64,000 bases of DNA from NCBI GenBank assembly GCA_963677395.2, contig OY781965.2:3720001-3784000 (forward strand), given 5' to 3'. The notes under the pieces were generated by a model. The model was not told the DNA's origin, did not search any database, and was given only the letters and a program-made list of their open reading frames with translations. Source of the DNA: G963667975 sp963677395 (GTDB lineage Bacteria > Bacteroidota > Bacteroidia > Bacteroidales > G963667975). Each line of letters starts with the position of its first letter. Position 1 is the first letter of the stretch. Positions 9,401 through 18,342 of the stretch are shown here, one piece after another. A program made the translations under genes and the position numbers.

Positions 9401-10311
9401 CACAGGAAAAAACGCTGAATAACGATGGGATGGGAGTCCGCAATTTTGAACTTCAAAAAAATATTTTATACAAAGGGAAAGCAGAAGTTAAAAACGGAAT
9501 TTTTTCATTTTCATTTATTGTTCCCAAAGACATCGCTTACAATTATGGCTTTGGAAAAATAAGTTATTATGCCTGTAGTGACTCTGCCGATGCTTCCGGA
9601 GTTTATGATCTACTTACGATTGGAGGCTCTAATCCAAATGCTTCGCAGGATACAAAAGCTCCTTCTGTTAAACTCTATATGAACGACACTAATTTTGTTT
9701 CGGGAGGAATTACCAATGAAAATCCTATTCTGCTGGCATACATTTATGATTCAAGTGGAATAAATACCGTTGGCAACGGTATTGGTCATGATATTATGGG
9801 AACTCTGGACAATAACTACGATGAAGCCTTCCCTTTGAATGACTATTATCAAGCATTTGCAAACAGTTACCAGCGAGGAATTGTAAACTATCAGATGTCA
9901 AACCTCGAATCCGGGACTCATACTATAAAAGTAAAAGTTTGGGATGTTTACAATAACTCAGCATTTGCAACAATCACCTTTACTGTAAAACCTAAAGATG
10001 AAACTGTAATCGACAACGTAAATAACTATCCAAATCCGTTTTCTGATTACACTTACTTTGCATTTGAGCATAATCAGCCTGACAAAATTTCAGAAACGAA
10101 TATCTATGTTTACACTATTTTCGGAAGTCTGGTAAAAACTATTTACATCCCCGGATCTCAAACAGGATTCCGCTCAGAACCTTATCTATGGGATGGGAAA
10201 AGCGACTCAGGCGCAAAATTATCAGCAGGTTTATATATCTATAAAATTCAATGTAAACTTACTGATGGAAGCAGTAATGAAAAAAGTGGCAAGCTTATAA
10301 TTTCGCAATAG
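6439..10311 (+). CDS. porU: Type IX secretion system sortase PorU (gingipain-family C25 peptidase)
   Basis: PorU is the cell-surface cysteine transpeptidase that removes C-terminal sorting domains from T9SS cargo and attaches the cargo to A-LPS. The 1290-residue protein has a signal peptide ending near SYSQ, a long N-terminal beta-rich region, and a peptidase C25 core at roughly residues 540-920. The catalytic pair is visible: His800 in NYQGHGGELGW and Cys834 in MMTATCEFTRYDDP. Ig-like and sorting-like domains close the protein (NYPNPFSDYTYF, then LSAGLYIYKIQ and GKLIISQ at the end). porV follows after 84 nt, the usual pairing. It diverges from porP-gldJ. Only one sortase gene is seen in the window. 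Confidence 0.93.
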   Translation: MSNRGSFTLLLFLFLSIFIYKFSYSQIIPVEHTLNWELKKGLADQSNVYLTFTSSSYREKSEILPVFTQKVALDNPDSKTKATMVNPVWVKLSDEEILAISSCKHLIPNILEIESNTFSEGGKPFAILSFIPLRRNPSDNSIEKLLRFEIIIESYAANLPLKSGIKIFSNNSILKSGSIYKFGITQTGIYKIGYNDLVSLGISPSSINPQNIALFGYGNGMLPLNNNASIPDDLPENAIFVSGEADGKFDQGDYILFYAQGPVNWAYNSQSKQFQHQGHAYSDQSYYFITADAGIGTKKRVQIANLTAQAPTDSVSHFNDYTVHERDLSNLIKSGISWFGEKFDQITATYSFGFSFPNIIADSVQTAKYQVLARSTSLSSFDVTLPNKSQNFLVNNISGSYTDYYAQFSTATIPFQTSNGAFSTSLKYNLPYSSALGWLDYIEMNVFRKLTMTGGQMSFRTVSTIKSGSVTLFKIDNASSSLQIWNVNDAQNPVLIQGNLSGTLFKFSYPTSYLQEFTAFNGNSFYSISPIGKVENQNLHALQFIDYVIVTHPKFIEQANRLAQLHRERSGLTVEVVTTNQVYNEFSSGAQDPIAIRRLMKMLYDKAIAVNSPLKPRYLCLFGDGSYDNKNRLANNTNYIVTYQSQQSLNVGYSYASDDIFGFLDNNESSTGLLDIGIGRIPVTTLTEAKEMVDKIDRYTSPKNLVTNSFSNEISNFADWRNTVTFISDDADNGDSFFFDDSEKFSTYLKNYKRNFNVDKIYMDAYAQQSTPGGQRYPDVNEAIDKRVNKGSLLLNYQGHGGELGWAHERVLDIGSIQKWNNRNNMVIMMTATCEFTRYDDPSFVSAGENCYINPTGGAVALLTTSRLAWSGTNSNLNTKFIYNFFTKENGRNLTLGEIFARSKNDLGAIEDPTVKNFVLIGDPALPIAFPKYNINTTYINGIPAYGLLDTAQSLTKVTIQGEITDSLSNRINGFNGFVFPTVFDKVSQEKTLNNDGMGVRNFELQKNILYKGKAEVKNGIFSFSFIVPKDIAYNYGFGKISYYACSDSADASGVYDLLTIGGSNPNASQDTKAPSVKLYMNDTNFVSGGITNENPILLAYIYDSSGINTVGNGIGHDIMGTLDNNYDEAFPLNDYYQAFANSYQRGIVNYQMSNLESGTHTIKVKVWDVYNNSAFATITFTVKPKDETVIDNVNNYPNPFSDYTYFAFEHNQPDKISETNIYVYTIFGSLVKTIYIPGSQTGFRSEPYLWDGKSDSGAKLSAGLYIYKIQCKLTDGSSNEKSGKLIISQ

Positions 10312-10336
10312 AGAAATATAGTTTTAATAAAACCGT

Positions 10337-10344
10337 TATATTTG
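10337..10344 (+). promoter_or_regulatory. -7 box TATATTTG for porV
   Basis: A perfect TAnnTTTG match lies in the 84-nt gap between porU and porV, about 50 nt before the porV start, so porV can be transcribed on its own as well as from the porU promoter. Confidence 0.5.
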
Positions 10345-10395
10345 CAATTCTATTCTTTACAGTAAGAATTATTTTACAAACTGAAAATCAGCCGA

Positions 10396-11622
10396 ATGAG
10401 AACAACCGGAAATAAAGCAACGTATATACTACTTGCAATCTGTACATTATCAATCATATCAGGAACCAGTCAGGCGCAAAACTTAAAAGATAAATTACTT
10501 GGACAAAAAACTGGTCGTGTAATTACTACTGCCGTACCATTCTTATTAATCGCACCAGATGCCCGTTCAGGCGCAATGGGTGATGCTGGTGTTGCATCAA
10601 CTCCCGATGCACATTCAATGCACTGGAACCCTGCAAAAATTCCTTTTGCAGAAAAGAAAATGTCAATTTCTATTTCTTATAGCCCTTGGTTAAGAAATCT
10701 TGTGGATGATATTAATCTTGCCTATTTATCAGGATATTATAAGATCGATAAATTAAGTGCAATTGGGGCATCACTCCTCTATTTTTCATTGGGAGATATT
10801 AATTTTACAGATAATAACGGTAATTCTAACGGAACATACCGTCCCAGTGAATTTGCTTTTGACTTAGCTTATTCACGTAAACTTTCTGAAAAATTCTCAG
10901 GAGCTATTTCTGGTCGCTATATTAATTCGAATCTCACTCAAGGACAAAGCGTTGGAGGTCAAAATTCACACGCAGGCCAATCATTTGCTACAGATATTTC
11001 TTTCTATTATACAACCCCTATCAAAATGAAACACAGCCTTAAAAGCGATTTAGCTTTTGGTTTGAATATCTCAAATATCGGGGCAAAAATATCTTACACA
11101 GAAACTACAAAACGTGACTTTTTACCGGCTAATATGCGCATTGGTGGTTCATATACACTTGAACTCGATAAATATAACAAACTATCATTCCTGCTTGATA
11201 TAAATAAACTTCTTGTACCAACTCCCCCAATTTACGATACTGTTACTGACCCAGCAACAGGTGATTATAAGATTCTTGCAGGAAAAGATCCCAATGTAGG
11301 TATCGTTTCCGGAATATTCCAGTCATTTGGAGATGCTCCAGGCGGTTTTGAAGAAGAATTACGTGAATTTACGTATGGCGTGGGTGTTGAGTATTGGTAT
11401 GATAATCAATTTGCTATTCGTGGCGGATATTTCTATGAAAACAAATATAAAGGCGGACGTCAATTTTTTACGCTAGGTGCTGGATTGAAATACAATGTAT
11501 TTGGTCTTGACTTAGCATACCTGATTCCAACAGAACAGCAGCATCCGTTACAAAATACGCTACGCTTTACATTGACCTTTGACTTTGACGCATTCCAGGA
11601 TCAAAGCAAAGATGTCAAATAA
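10396..11622 (+). CDS. porV: Type IX secretion system outer-membrane protein PorV (LptO)
   Basis: PorV is a FadL-like outer-membrane barrel that collects T9SS cargo from the SprA translocon and hands it to PorU. The 408-residue protein has a signal peptide ending near SQAQ, then the family hallmark TAVPFLLIAPDARSGAMGD and STPDAHSMHWNPAKIPF. Later blocks include MSISYSPWLRNLVDDINLAYLSGYYK-like strands and FAFDLAYSRKLSEKFSGA. The C-terminus ends in barrel strands with LRFTLTFDFD. It follows porU, and its last 11 nt overlap the ispF start. Both the family and the porU-porV pairing make this firm. Confidence 0.94.
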   Translation: MRTTGNKATYILLAICTLSIISGTSQAQNLKDKLLGQKTGRVITTAVPFLLIAPDARSGAMGDAGVASTPDAHSMHWNPAKIPFAEKKMSISISYSPWLRNLVDDINLAYLSGYYKIDKLSAIGASLLYFSLGDINFTDNNGNSNGTYRPSEFAFDLAYSRKLSEKFSGAISGRYINSNLTQGQSVGGQNSHAGQSFATDISFYYTTPIKMKHSLKSDLAFGLNISNIGAKISYTETTKRDFLPANMRIGGSYTLELDKYNKLSFLLDINKLLVPTPPIYDTVTDPATGDYKILAGKDPNVGIVSGIFQSFGDAPGGFEEELREFTYGVGVEYWYDNQFAIRGGYFYENKYKGGRQFFTLGAGLKYNVFGLDLAYLIPTEQQHPLQNTLRFTLTFDFDAFQDQSKDVK

Positions 11623-12124
11623 GAGAAATTTCCCATACCGAATTGGTTTCGGACTGGATGTACACCGCCTCGAAGAAGGACTTCCCTTCTGGCTTGGCGG
11701 TGTTCAGGTTTTACATCACAAAGGTGCAGTTGGTCATTCTGATGCAGACGTTTTGATTCATGCAATTTGTGATGCATTGCTGGGAGCTGCAAACCTTCGC
11801 GACATTGGATATCATTTTTCCGACCAAAGCCCTGAATTCAAAGGAATTGACAGCAAAATACTTTTAAAGAAAACCTTATTTATCATTCGTGAAGCTGGTT
11901 ACGATATTGCAAATATTGACTCAACTATCAGCCTTCAAAAACCTAAAATTGCACCTTACATTGCTCAAATGAAAGAGACATTGGCTACAGTGTTAGAAAT
12001 AGATATTAACGATCTTTCAATTAAAGCTACAACTACCGAAAAACTTGGCTATGAAGGTCGTGAAGAAGGAGTTACAGCCCATGCTGTAGTAATGCTTTAC
12101 CGTTTGGATGATTTTCCCCGATAA
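11612..12124 (+). CDS. ispF: 2-C-methyl-D-erythritol 2,4-cyclodiphosphate synthase
   Basis: IspF makes the cyclodiphosphate intermediate of the non-mevalonate isoprenoid pathway in the cytoplasm as a zinc-dependent trimer. Start chosen at 11612, giving 170 residues and MSNKRNFPYRIGFGLDVHR; an in-frame extension to 11579 would lie deep inside porV and exceeds the family length. Visible motifs are the metal ligands of DVH (residues 16-18), GHSDADVLIHAICDALLGA, GYHFSDQSPEFKG, and the C-terminal ATTTEKLGYEGREEG. It overlaps the porV 3' end by 11 nt, so translation is probably coupled. Its 3' end overlaps the convergent protease gene by 28 nt. Confidence 0.95.
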   Translation: MSNKRNFPYRIGFGLDVHRLEEGLPFWLGGVQVLHHKGAVGHSDADVLIHAICDALLGAANLRDIGYHFSDQSPEFKGIDSKILLKKTLFIIREAGYDIANIDSTISLQKPKIAPYIAQMKETLATVLEIDINDLSIKATTTEKLGYEGREEGVTAHAVVMLYRLDDFPR

Positions 12125-12543
12125 GTAAGCTTAAGCTCTTTCCGCGCAAAGTGGATTACAGCTTTATATTTATTCAACACATCGCTTCCTAATACACCGT
12201 CAATCTGATTTAAACCAAGCATTTCATACGATTCATTCACATGTTGTATATTTAAGGCAACAGCAGTGTAATTTTTAAGAATAATTTCTCCAAGCTGAAA
12301 TTCATCTAGAAGCAACCCCTGACTTTCCATGCTATTTGTACCCAAGCCAGTTGACAACTCTTCATTTGGAATAAATTCTGATTCCGGTAATAAAATCTGC
12401 ATTTTGGAAAGGTCAAAAACTGTTCTGGATGCTCCTGTATCCAAAAGCAGATTTACATCTTTTCCATTAATTCTCCCTTTCACAAACAAATGAAATCCCT
12501 GATCCTGAACAGATTCAAGTATAATTGGAATTTTCGTTATCAT
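12097..12543 (-). CDS. Retropepsin-like aspartic protease domain protein
   Basis: A 148-residue protein consisting of a single pepsin-clan domain. The active-site signature LLLDTGASRTVFDL has its aspartate at residue 35, and a second hydrophobic-hydrophobic-Gly segment NQIDGVLGSDVLNKY near residue 113 completes the typical half-pepsin fold, so it would act as a dimer. There is no signal peptide or membrane segment, so a cytoplasmic enzyme is likely. Its substrate cannot be told from the sequence. It is the last gene of a tight minus-strand run (11 nt after the nucleoside kinase) and its 3' end overlaps ispF. Family firm, function unknown. Confidence 0.8.
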   Translation of the reverse strand: MITKIPIILESVQDQGFHLFVKGRINGKDVNLLLDTGASRTVFDLSKMQILLPESEFIPNEELSTGLGTNSMESQGLLLDEFQLGEIILKNYTAVALNIQHVNESYEMLGLNQIDGVLGSDVLNKYKAVIHFARKELKLTYRGKSSKR

Positions 12544-12554
12544 TATAAAACTGT

Positions 12555-14237
12555 TTAATAGATAAAACTGCTTCCACCTAAAAATTCACGAAGAATTGAG
12601 GTCGGCGGAATTTCACGATCAGAAATTGGTTGAAAAAACGAAAGGAATTTCAATAATCGGACAGATTCTGCAAATTCAGGTTGATTTTCTGTAACTGCTT
12701 TAATAATTGGATCAGCCGTGGTTTTCAAAACTCCTAATTCGTAAAGTAATGCTGAATTAAACATTACATCAGCATTTTCCTGATAAGGAAAGATGTTCTT
12801 CTCTTCGCCTCTGCGTACGCTTTCCCAACGACGTAATGTATCCAATGCTGAATATCCGCGATAGCGATAATCACGTACTATCCTGCGAATCAATCTATTA
12901 TCAGTACTTGGAATGGGATTATGCGCATCAATGGAAATTTGAGTAAGTGCCGAAACAAAAATCTTGAATTTCAGTTCATCCGAAATAATTGGGGTAAGCT
13001 TAGGATTCAGCCCATGAATTCCTTCAATTACAAGAATTGTATTCTTGTGCATCTGAAGTTTTGTTCCATTATAGGTTTTCTTCCCTTCAACAAAATCAAA
13101 CACAGGCATTTCTACTTCTTTCCCATTCAGAAGCTGTAGTAAATGCTCATTAAATAATTCAACATCAATCGCTTCAAGGCATTCAAAATCGTAATCACCA
13201 TTTTCATCACGCGGAGTTAATTGCCTGTCAACAAAATAGTTATCAAGTGAAATTTGCATAGGTTTCAATCCCAAAACCTGTAGTTGAATCGAAAGACGTT
13301 TACTAAAAGTGGTTTTCCCTGAAGAAGAGGGTCCGCTTATGAGTATTAATTTAACGTTATGTTCTTGTTTCGTAATTTTATCAGCAATATGTGCTATTTT
13401 TTTTTCATGTAGAGCTTCCGAAATTTTAATCAACTCCGTAGTTTTCTTTTGATTAATGGACATATTCAGATTTCCAACGTAAGGTACCTCCAAAATATTA
13501 ATCCAGTTTTTATGTTCTCTGAATATCTTAAAAAGCTTGTGCTGAATAATTAAATCTTCGAGTTCTTCAGGATTTGATCGTTTTGGAACCTGAATCAATA
13601 AACCGTTGTAATACTTTACAACATTAAACAAGTTGATATATGCTGTGGATGGAACCAGATAACCGTAAAAGTAATTCACATTACCATCCATCCGGTAAAT
13701 GGAAGTATAAACCTTACTTCTGGTTTTGAAAAGCAATTGTTTTTCTTCATGTCCATGCTGACCATATAGTTCTACGGCCTCCTCAGTAGGCATTTCTTCT
13801 CTTTCAAATGGCAAATCCATCTGAATGATTTCTTTCATTCGTGCTTTAATACCAGCAATCAGTTCTTCAGATAATTCATCACCCAGATTGTCAATTTCAG
13901 CATACCAACCTCTTGAAACAGAATGCTCAATTCGCAATTTAGCCTGTGGATACAAATCCTTAATGGTTTTATAGAGTATAAAAGCCAGAGAGCGATGATA
14001 CATTCGGCTACCTGAAGAATGTGTATAATCAATAAACTGAATTGTTTTGGGTTTGAAAATTCTGTAGTTCAATTCTCTAAGCTTATTGTTTACCAATGCT
14101 CCCAATATCGGGTATTTCAAAGTAATGCCCTGGTCATCTGCAATTTCCTTTAAACTAACTCCTAAAGGGTAATATTTACGTTGTCCGCCATAATTCTGGC
14201 AAATAATTTCTATGGTAGGAATTTGAGGCTGTATCAT
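12555..14237 (-). CDS. TGS-domain / uridine kinase fusion (nucleoside kinase)
   Basis: A 560-residue cytoplasmic protein. Residues about 1-65 look like a TGS domain and 65-200 like the second additional domain of threonyl-tRNA synthetase (HRSLAFILYKTIKDLYP, EREEMPTEEAVELY). Residues about 290-500 form a uridine/phosphoribulokinase-type kinase with the P-loop GPSSSGKT (Lys308), SLDNYFVDRQLTPRDENGDY and RRIVRDYRYRGYSALDTL. The fusion is widespread in Bacteroidota and Firmicutes and is usually annotated nucleoside kinase; whether uridine is its substrate is inferred. The synthetase-like part keeps no catalytic core, so it probably senses or binds RNA or a ligand. It lies 26 nt after uvrA and 11 nt before the protease gene. 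Confidence 0.86.
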   Translation of the reverse strand: MIQPQIPTIEIICQNYGGQRKYYPLGVSLKEIADDQGITLKYPILGALVNNKLRELNYRIFKPKTIQFIDYTHSSGSRMYHRSLAFILYKTIKDLYPQAKLRIEHSVSRGWYAEIDNLGDELSEELIAGIKARMKEIIQMDLPFEREEMPTEEAVELYGQHGHEEKQLLFKTRSKVYTSIYRMDGNVNYFYGYLVPSTAYINLFNVVKYYNGLLIQVPKRSNPEELEDLIIQHKLFKIFREHKNWINILEVPYVGNLNMSINQKKTTELIKISEALHEKKIAHIADKITKQEHNVKLILISGPSSSGKTTFSKRLSIQLQVLGLKPMQISLDNYFVDRQLTPRDENGDYDFECLEAIDVELFNEHLLQLLNGKEVEMPVFDFVEGKKTYNGTKLQMHKNTILVIEGIHGLNPKLTPIISDELKFKIFVSALTQISIDAHNPIPSTDNRLIRRIVRDYRYRGYSALDTLRRWESVRRGEEKNIFPYQENADVMFNSALLYELGVLKTTADPIIKAVTENQPEFAESVRLLKFLSFFQPISDREIPPTSILREFLGGSSFIY

Positions 14238-14263
14238 GGTGATGCGTTTTTTTCAAATATACA

Positions 14264-17095
14264 TCATTTTTTTAAATCTAAAATCGGCTTAAGATATTGT
14301 GCGGTATAACTTGATTTTACGTTGATTATCTCTTCAGGAGTTCCTTCAACTACAATCATTCCGCCACGTTCACCTCCTTCAGGACCAATATCCACAATAT
14401 GGTCAGCAATTTTAATCACATCCATATTATGTTCAATCACAATAACTGTATTTCCTTTATCAACTAATTTATCAAGCACTTCCATCAACACCCTTACATC
14501 TTCGAAATGCAGACCTGTGGTAGGCTCATCCAGAATATACAGGGTTTTTCCGGTGTCTTTTTTAGAAAGTTCTGTGGCTAATTTTACTCGCTGCGCTTCG
14601 CCACCGGAAAGAGTGGTTGACTGTTGTCCAAGTGTAATATAACCAAGCCCTACCTCATGCAAAGTTTTGATTTTCTGCATTATTGATGGTATATGCTCAA
14701 AAAACTCCATTGCCTGATCGATGTTCATATTCAGTACATCGTTAATGGATTTTCCCTTATATCTAACTTCAAGTGTTTCACGATTGTAGCGTTTTCCATT
14801 GCAGGTTTCACAAGGGACATATACGTCGGGAAGAAAATTCATTTCAATTACACGTAATCCAGCACCTCCACAAGTTTCGCAACGACCGCCTTTTACATTA
14901 AAAGAAAATCTCCCAGGCTGGTAGCCTCTGATTTTTGCATCAGGTAAAGATGCGTAGAGTTTACGAATATCATCAAATACACCCACATATGTAGCCGGAT
15001 TTGAACGTGGAGTTCGCCCAATCGGTGATTGATCTATTTCTATCACCTTATCAATATTTTCCAGCCCATCAATCAATTCATAATCAAGTGGTTTCTTTTC
15101 AGAACGGTAAAAATATTTACTTAAAATCGGGTGTAAGGTTTCGTTTATCAAACTAGATTTACCACTTCCGGAAACTCCGGTGACGCAAATTAGTTTTCCA
15201 AGTGGTAGTTTAAGCGTAACATTCTTCAGGTTATTTCCTTTTGCTCCTTTAAGAATTAAAAAGCTGCCATTCCCTTTTCTGCGGATTTCAGGAATTTTTA
15301 TATTACGGATACCTTTCAGGTACTCGCAAGTAATCGTTTTACACTGAAGAATTTCTTCAGGAGTTCCCTGAGCAACTATCTTTCCGCCATTGATTCCTGC
15401 GCCCGGACCAATGTCCACAACATGATCAGCCGAAAGGATCATATCCTTATCGTGCTCAACCACTATCACCGAATTACCCACATCGCGTAAATTCTGTAAT
15501 GCCCTGATTAATCGAGCATTATCCCGTTGATGTAATCCAATACTCGGCTCATCTAAAATGTACAATACCCCAACCAACTTTGAACCAATCTGAGTGGCTA
15601 AACGAATCCGCTGAGCTTCGCCTCCCGATAAACTTCTGGATGTTCGGTTTAAGGTCAGGTATTCAATCCCTACTTCAAGTAAAAATCCAATGCGAGTCTT
15701 AATCTCCCGAATGATTTCATGTGCAACAGCCTTTTTACGTTCATCAAGTTTCTCTTCCAGATTTTCAACCCATTGATACAACTTAAGCAAATCATAATCT
15801 GACAGTTCTGCTATGTTTTTATCATCTATTCTAAAATGGAGCGACTCCTTTTTTAATCGTTGACCATTACATTCCGGACAAACATGATTGTTCATAAACC
15901 CATTCGCCCATTTCTGAATGCTTTGAGGTGAGCTATCTGTATTTTGATTTATAATAAAATTAATAACCCCTTCAAAATTAAGGGAATAAGAAGAAGTAAT
16001 TCCCAAATATTCATTTTTCACTTTAATTACCTCGTCCGATCCGTAAAGAATCATGTTTAAAGCTTCTTCGGGAATTTCTTCTACCGGAGTATCAAGTGTA
16101 AAATGATGTTTATAAGCAATTGCTTCCAGCTGTTTGAAAATCCAGTTATTCTTATGTGTCCCAAGTGGACTCAATCCTCCCTTACGGATAGACAAAGATG
16201 GATTGGGAATTATTTTATCAAGATCTATTTCAGAAACTACCCCTAAACCATTACATCGAGGACAGGCACCATACGGTGAATTAAAGGAAAAGCTGTTAGG
16301 CTCCGGTTCATTATACGAAATACCAGAGGCCGGACACATAAGCAATTTACTGAACCAATGCACACTGCTCTGTTTTTCGTCATAAACCATCAACACTCCT
16401 TTGCCTTGTTTCAATGAGGTTTGAACACTTTCTGTGATCCGTTGATGTGACGCTTCTGAAACCTGTACTCTATCGATAACCAACTCAATATCATGAATTT
16501 TATACCGATCGAGATACATCCCGAAAGATATTTCCTGAATCTCACCATCTACACGAACTTTAAGAAAACCCTGACGGCGAACCTGCTCAAACAATTCTCT
16601 GTAATGACCTTTCCTTCCTTTTACTAAAGGAGCCAATATACTGATATTCTTTCCTGAGAACTGATTTTCAATCAACTGTACAATTTGTTGTTCGCTATAA
16701 CGAACCATTTTCTCACCACTTACATGCGAATATGCATCAGCAATACGAGCATAAAGTAAACGAAGGAAATCGTAAATTTCGGTAATTGTTCCAACCGTAG
16801 AACGTGGATTTTTTCCGGTAGTTTTTTGCTCGATAGAAATTACAGGACTTAATCCGTTGATTTTGTCAACATCCGGACGTTCCATATTACCAATAAACTG
16901 ACGGGCATAGGCCGAAAAAGTCTCCATATATCGGCGTTGTCCTTCTGCATAAACAGTATCGAACGCCAGAGACGACTTTCCACTCCCACTTAATCCGGTA
17001 ATAACCACCAGTTTATCACGAGGTATAATCAAATCAACATTTCGGAGATTATGAACCCGAGCCCCGTAAATTTCGAGTTTTTCGTTGTTCTGCAT
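14264..17095 (-). CDS. uvrA: Excinuclease ABC subunit A
   Basis: UvrA is the damage-sensing ATPase of nucleotide excision repair. At 943 residues it has the full family architecture: two ABC ATPase modules with Walker A loops GLSGSGKSS (about residue 33) and GVSGSGKSS (about residue 645), signature motifs SLSGGEAQR and TLSGGEAQR, Walker B YILDEPSIGLH and YILDEPTTGLH, and zinc-finger cysteine pairs CPRCNG, CPECNG and CETCGG/CETCNG. No SOS box was recognised upstream; it lies only 28 nt after the lytic transglycosylase gene, so it is expressed with it. Firm. Confidence 0.97.
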   Translation of the reverse strand: MQNNEKLEIYGARVHNLRNVDLIIPRDKLVVITGLSGSGKSSLAFDTVYAEGQRRYMETFSAYARQFIGNMERPDVDKINGLSPVISIEQKTTGKNPRSTVGTITEIYDFLRLLYARIADAYSHVSGEKMVRYSEQQIVQLIENQFSGKNISILAPLVKGRKGHYRELFEQVRRQGFLKVRVDGEIQEISFGMYLDRYKIHDIELVIDRVQVSEASHQRITESVQTSLKQGKGVLMVYDEKQSSVHWFSKLLMCPASGISYNEPEPNSFSFNSPYGACPRCNGLGVVSEIDLDKIIPNPSLSIRKGGLSPLGTHKNNWIFKQLEAIAYKHHFTLDTPVEEIPEEALNMILYGSDEVIKVKNEYLGITSSYSLNFEGVINFIINQNTDSSPQSIQKWANGFMNNHVCPECNGQRLKKESLHFRIDDKNIAELSDYDLLKLYQWVENLEEKLDERKKAVAHEIIREIKTRIGFLLEVGIEYLTLNRTSRSLSGGEAQRIRLATQIGSKLVGVLYILDEPSIGLHQRDNARLIRALQNLRDVGNSVIVVEHDKDMILSADHVVDIGPGAGINGGKIVAQGTPEEILQCKTITCEYLKGIRNIKIPEIRRKGNGSFLILKGAKGNNLKNVTLKLPLGKLICVTGVSGSGKSSLINETLHPILSKYFYRSEKKPLDYELIDGLENIDKVIEIDQSPIGRTPRSNPATYVGVFDDIRKLYASLPDAKIRGYQPGRFSFNVKGGRCETCGGAGLRVIEMNFLPDVYVPCETCNGKRYNRETLEVRYKGKSINDVLNMNIDQAMEFFEHIPSIMQKIKTLHEVGLGYITLGQQSTTLSGGEAQRVKLATELSKKDTGKTLYILDEPTTGLHFEDVRVLMEVLDKLVDKGNTVIVIEHNMDVIKIADHIVDIGPEGGERGGMIVVEGTPEEIINVKSSYTAQYLKPILDLKK

Positions 17096-17123
17096 AGTAT
17101 AGTAAGAAATAAAGCAGACAAAG

Positions 17124-18140
17124 TTACCTGTTTTCAGAATTGCTTAATGTATCGCCAAACAAGAATTCTGCATTCTTATTATTTTTCAACATTTTAGAAT
17201 ATTGAATTGATTCAGGGTCAGGAATTTTAATCAGATATTCTGTCCGATTTTTATTGGTAAGTTTTGGCTTGCGAATCCAGGGATTAAGTTCTTTCAGTAA
17301 TCTGTAGTTAATATTGTAAGAATTTGCAAAGTCAACCATATTGGTAATTGATGAGTCAACCTTTACAGTTTTGTACTCAATCGGCTGGTACAAATCTTTA
17401 AATCTCAGATAATAGCCATATTTCACAGCATTATTAAACAAGATTTTTGCACTTAGTATCCGATAGAGATAGCGGGCGGTTTCATCATTTAAATAAAGGT
17501 CATAGTAAGAACTTGATTTTTGAAATTCGAGTTGTTTTTTCACTCCGTATTCACCCATATTGTATCCAGCAGCAGCAAGAGTCCAGTTGCCAAGCATATC
17601 TTTTGACCGTTGAAGATATTTACAGGCAGCCTCTGTTGCTTTTTCAAGATTGTATCGTTCATCAACCTCTTCACTGATTTCCAATCCGTAGCGCTGACCT
17701 GTTTCTTTCACAAATTGCCAGAAACCCGCCGCACCTGCCGATGAAGTAGCATTCAGAAAATGACTTTCAATCAATGCCAGATACTTAAAATCATCCGGAA
17801 GATTATTCTTTTTTAAAATCGGTTCAATAACCGGAAACCAACGATATGCACGTTTCATCAACAGCATGGTATTTGATTGCCAGAAGGTATTCAGCAGCAA
17901 TTCGCGTTCCAATCCTTCCCTGACATAAAATGTATCCAAAGGAACGGCTTCGCCAGCAAAACTCAGATAGTTTGGAACCTCCGGGCTAAACAGACGATAA
18001 TTTTCCTGATAGGCCATACGATATGAACTATCTGTGGTTTCTTCACGGTTTGAACCCATAAAAAACAAAAACCAAAACACTAAAAATAAGCTGATTGACG
18101 AGTTAAGGATTAAGAATCCATAGAGAATTTTTCGCTTCAT
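17124..18140 (-). CDS. Membrane-anchored lytic transglycosylase (SLT/MltD-like)
   Basis: A 338-residue periplasmic murein-cleaving enzyme. One N-terminal hydrophobic segment (about residues 7-28) anchors it, without a lipobox. The SLT domain spans about residues 105-230: the catalytic glutamate is Glu125 in YLALIESHF, followed by SSAGAAGFWQFVKETGQRYGL, AAAGYNMGEYGVKKQL and an RYLYRILSAK segment. The rest (about 260-320) could be a reduced LysM-like region, with YNINYRLLKELNPWIRKP. MltD of E. coli has similar order. It heads the minus-strand group transglycosylase-uvrA-kinase-protease. A weak -7-like GACCTTTG (reverse of 18162-18169) lies 22 nt upstream. Confidence 0.85.
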   Translation of the reverse strand: MKRKILYGFLILNSSISLFLVFWFLFFMGSNREETTDSSYRMAYQENYRLFSPEVPNYLSFAGEAVPLDTFYVREGLERELLLNTFWQSNTMLLMKRAYRWFPVIEPILKKNNLPDDFKYLALIESHFLNATSSAGAAGFWQFVKETGQRYGLEISEEVDERYNLEKATEAACKYLQRSKDMLGNWTLAAAGYNMGEYGVKKQLEFQKSSSYYDLYLNDETARYLYRILSAKILFNNAVKYGYYLRFKDLYQPIEYKTVKVDSSITNMVDFANSYNINYRLLKELNPWIRKPKLTNKNRTEYLIKIPDPESIQYSKMLKNNKNAEFLFGDTLSNSENR

Positions 18141-18342
18141 AGTTCCTTTTAAAATTTAACGCAAAGGTCAGGATAAAATTTCACTCCTGTATTCCAAAAC
18201 AAAAATAAAGGCTGCTCACGCCTGCATTCTAACCATTGTTTTTGACATCTTAAAAACCAAACAAACTATGAAAAATAAAAAAGACATCAAAACCAGATAA
18301 ATGCAGCAGAACAGCCTTATTTTCTAGAGCAGGAATCCTGGC

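Noticed and set aside
18268..18300. 10-codon frame MKNKKDIKTR before the ferritin-like gene
   Set aside because: Too short, with no ribosome-binding or promoter context that distinguishes it from chance.
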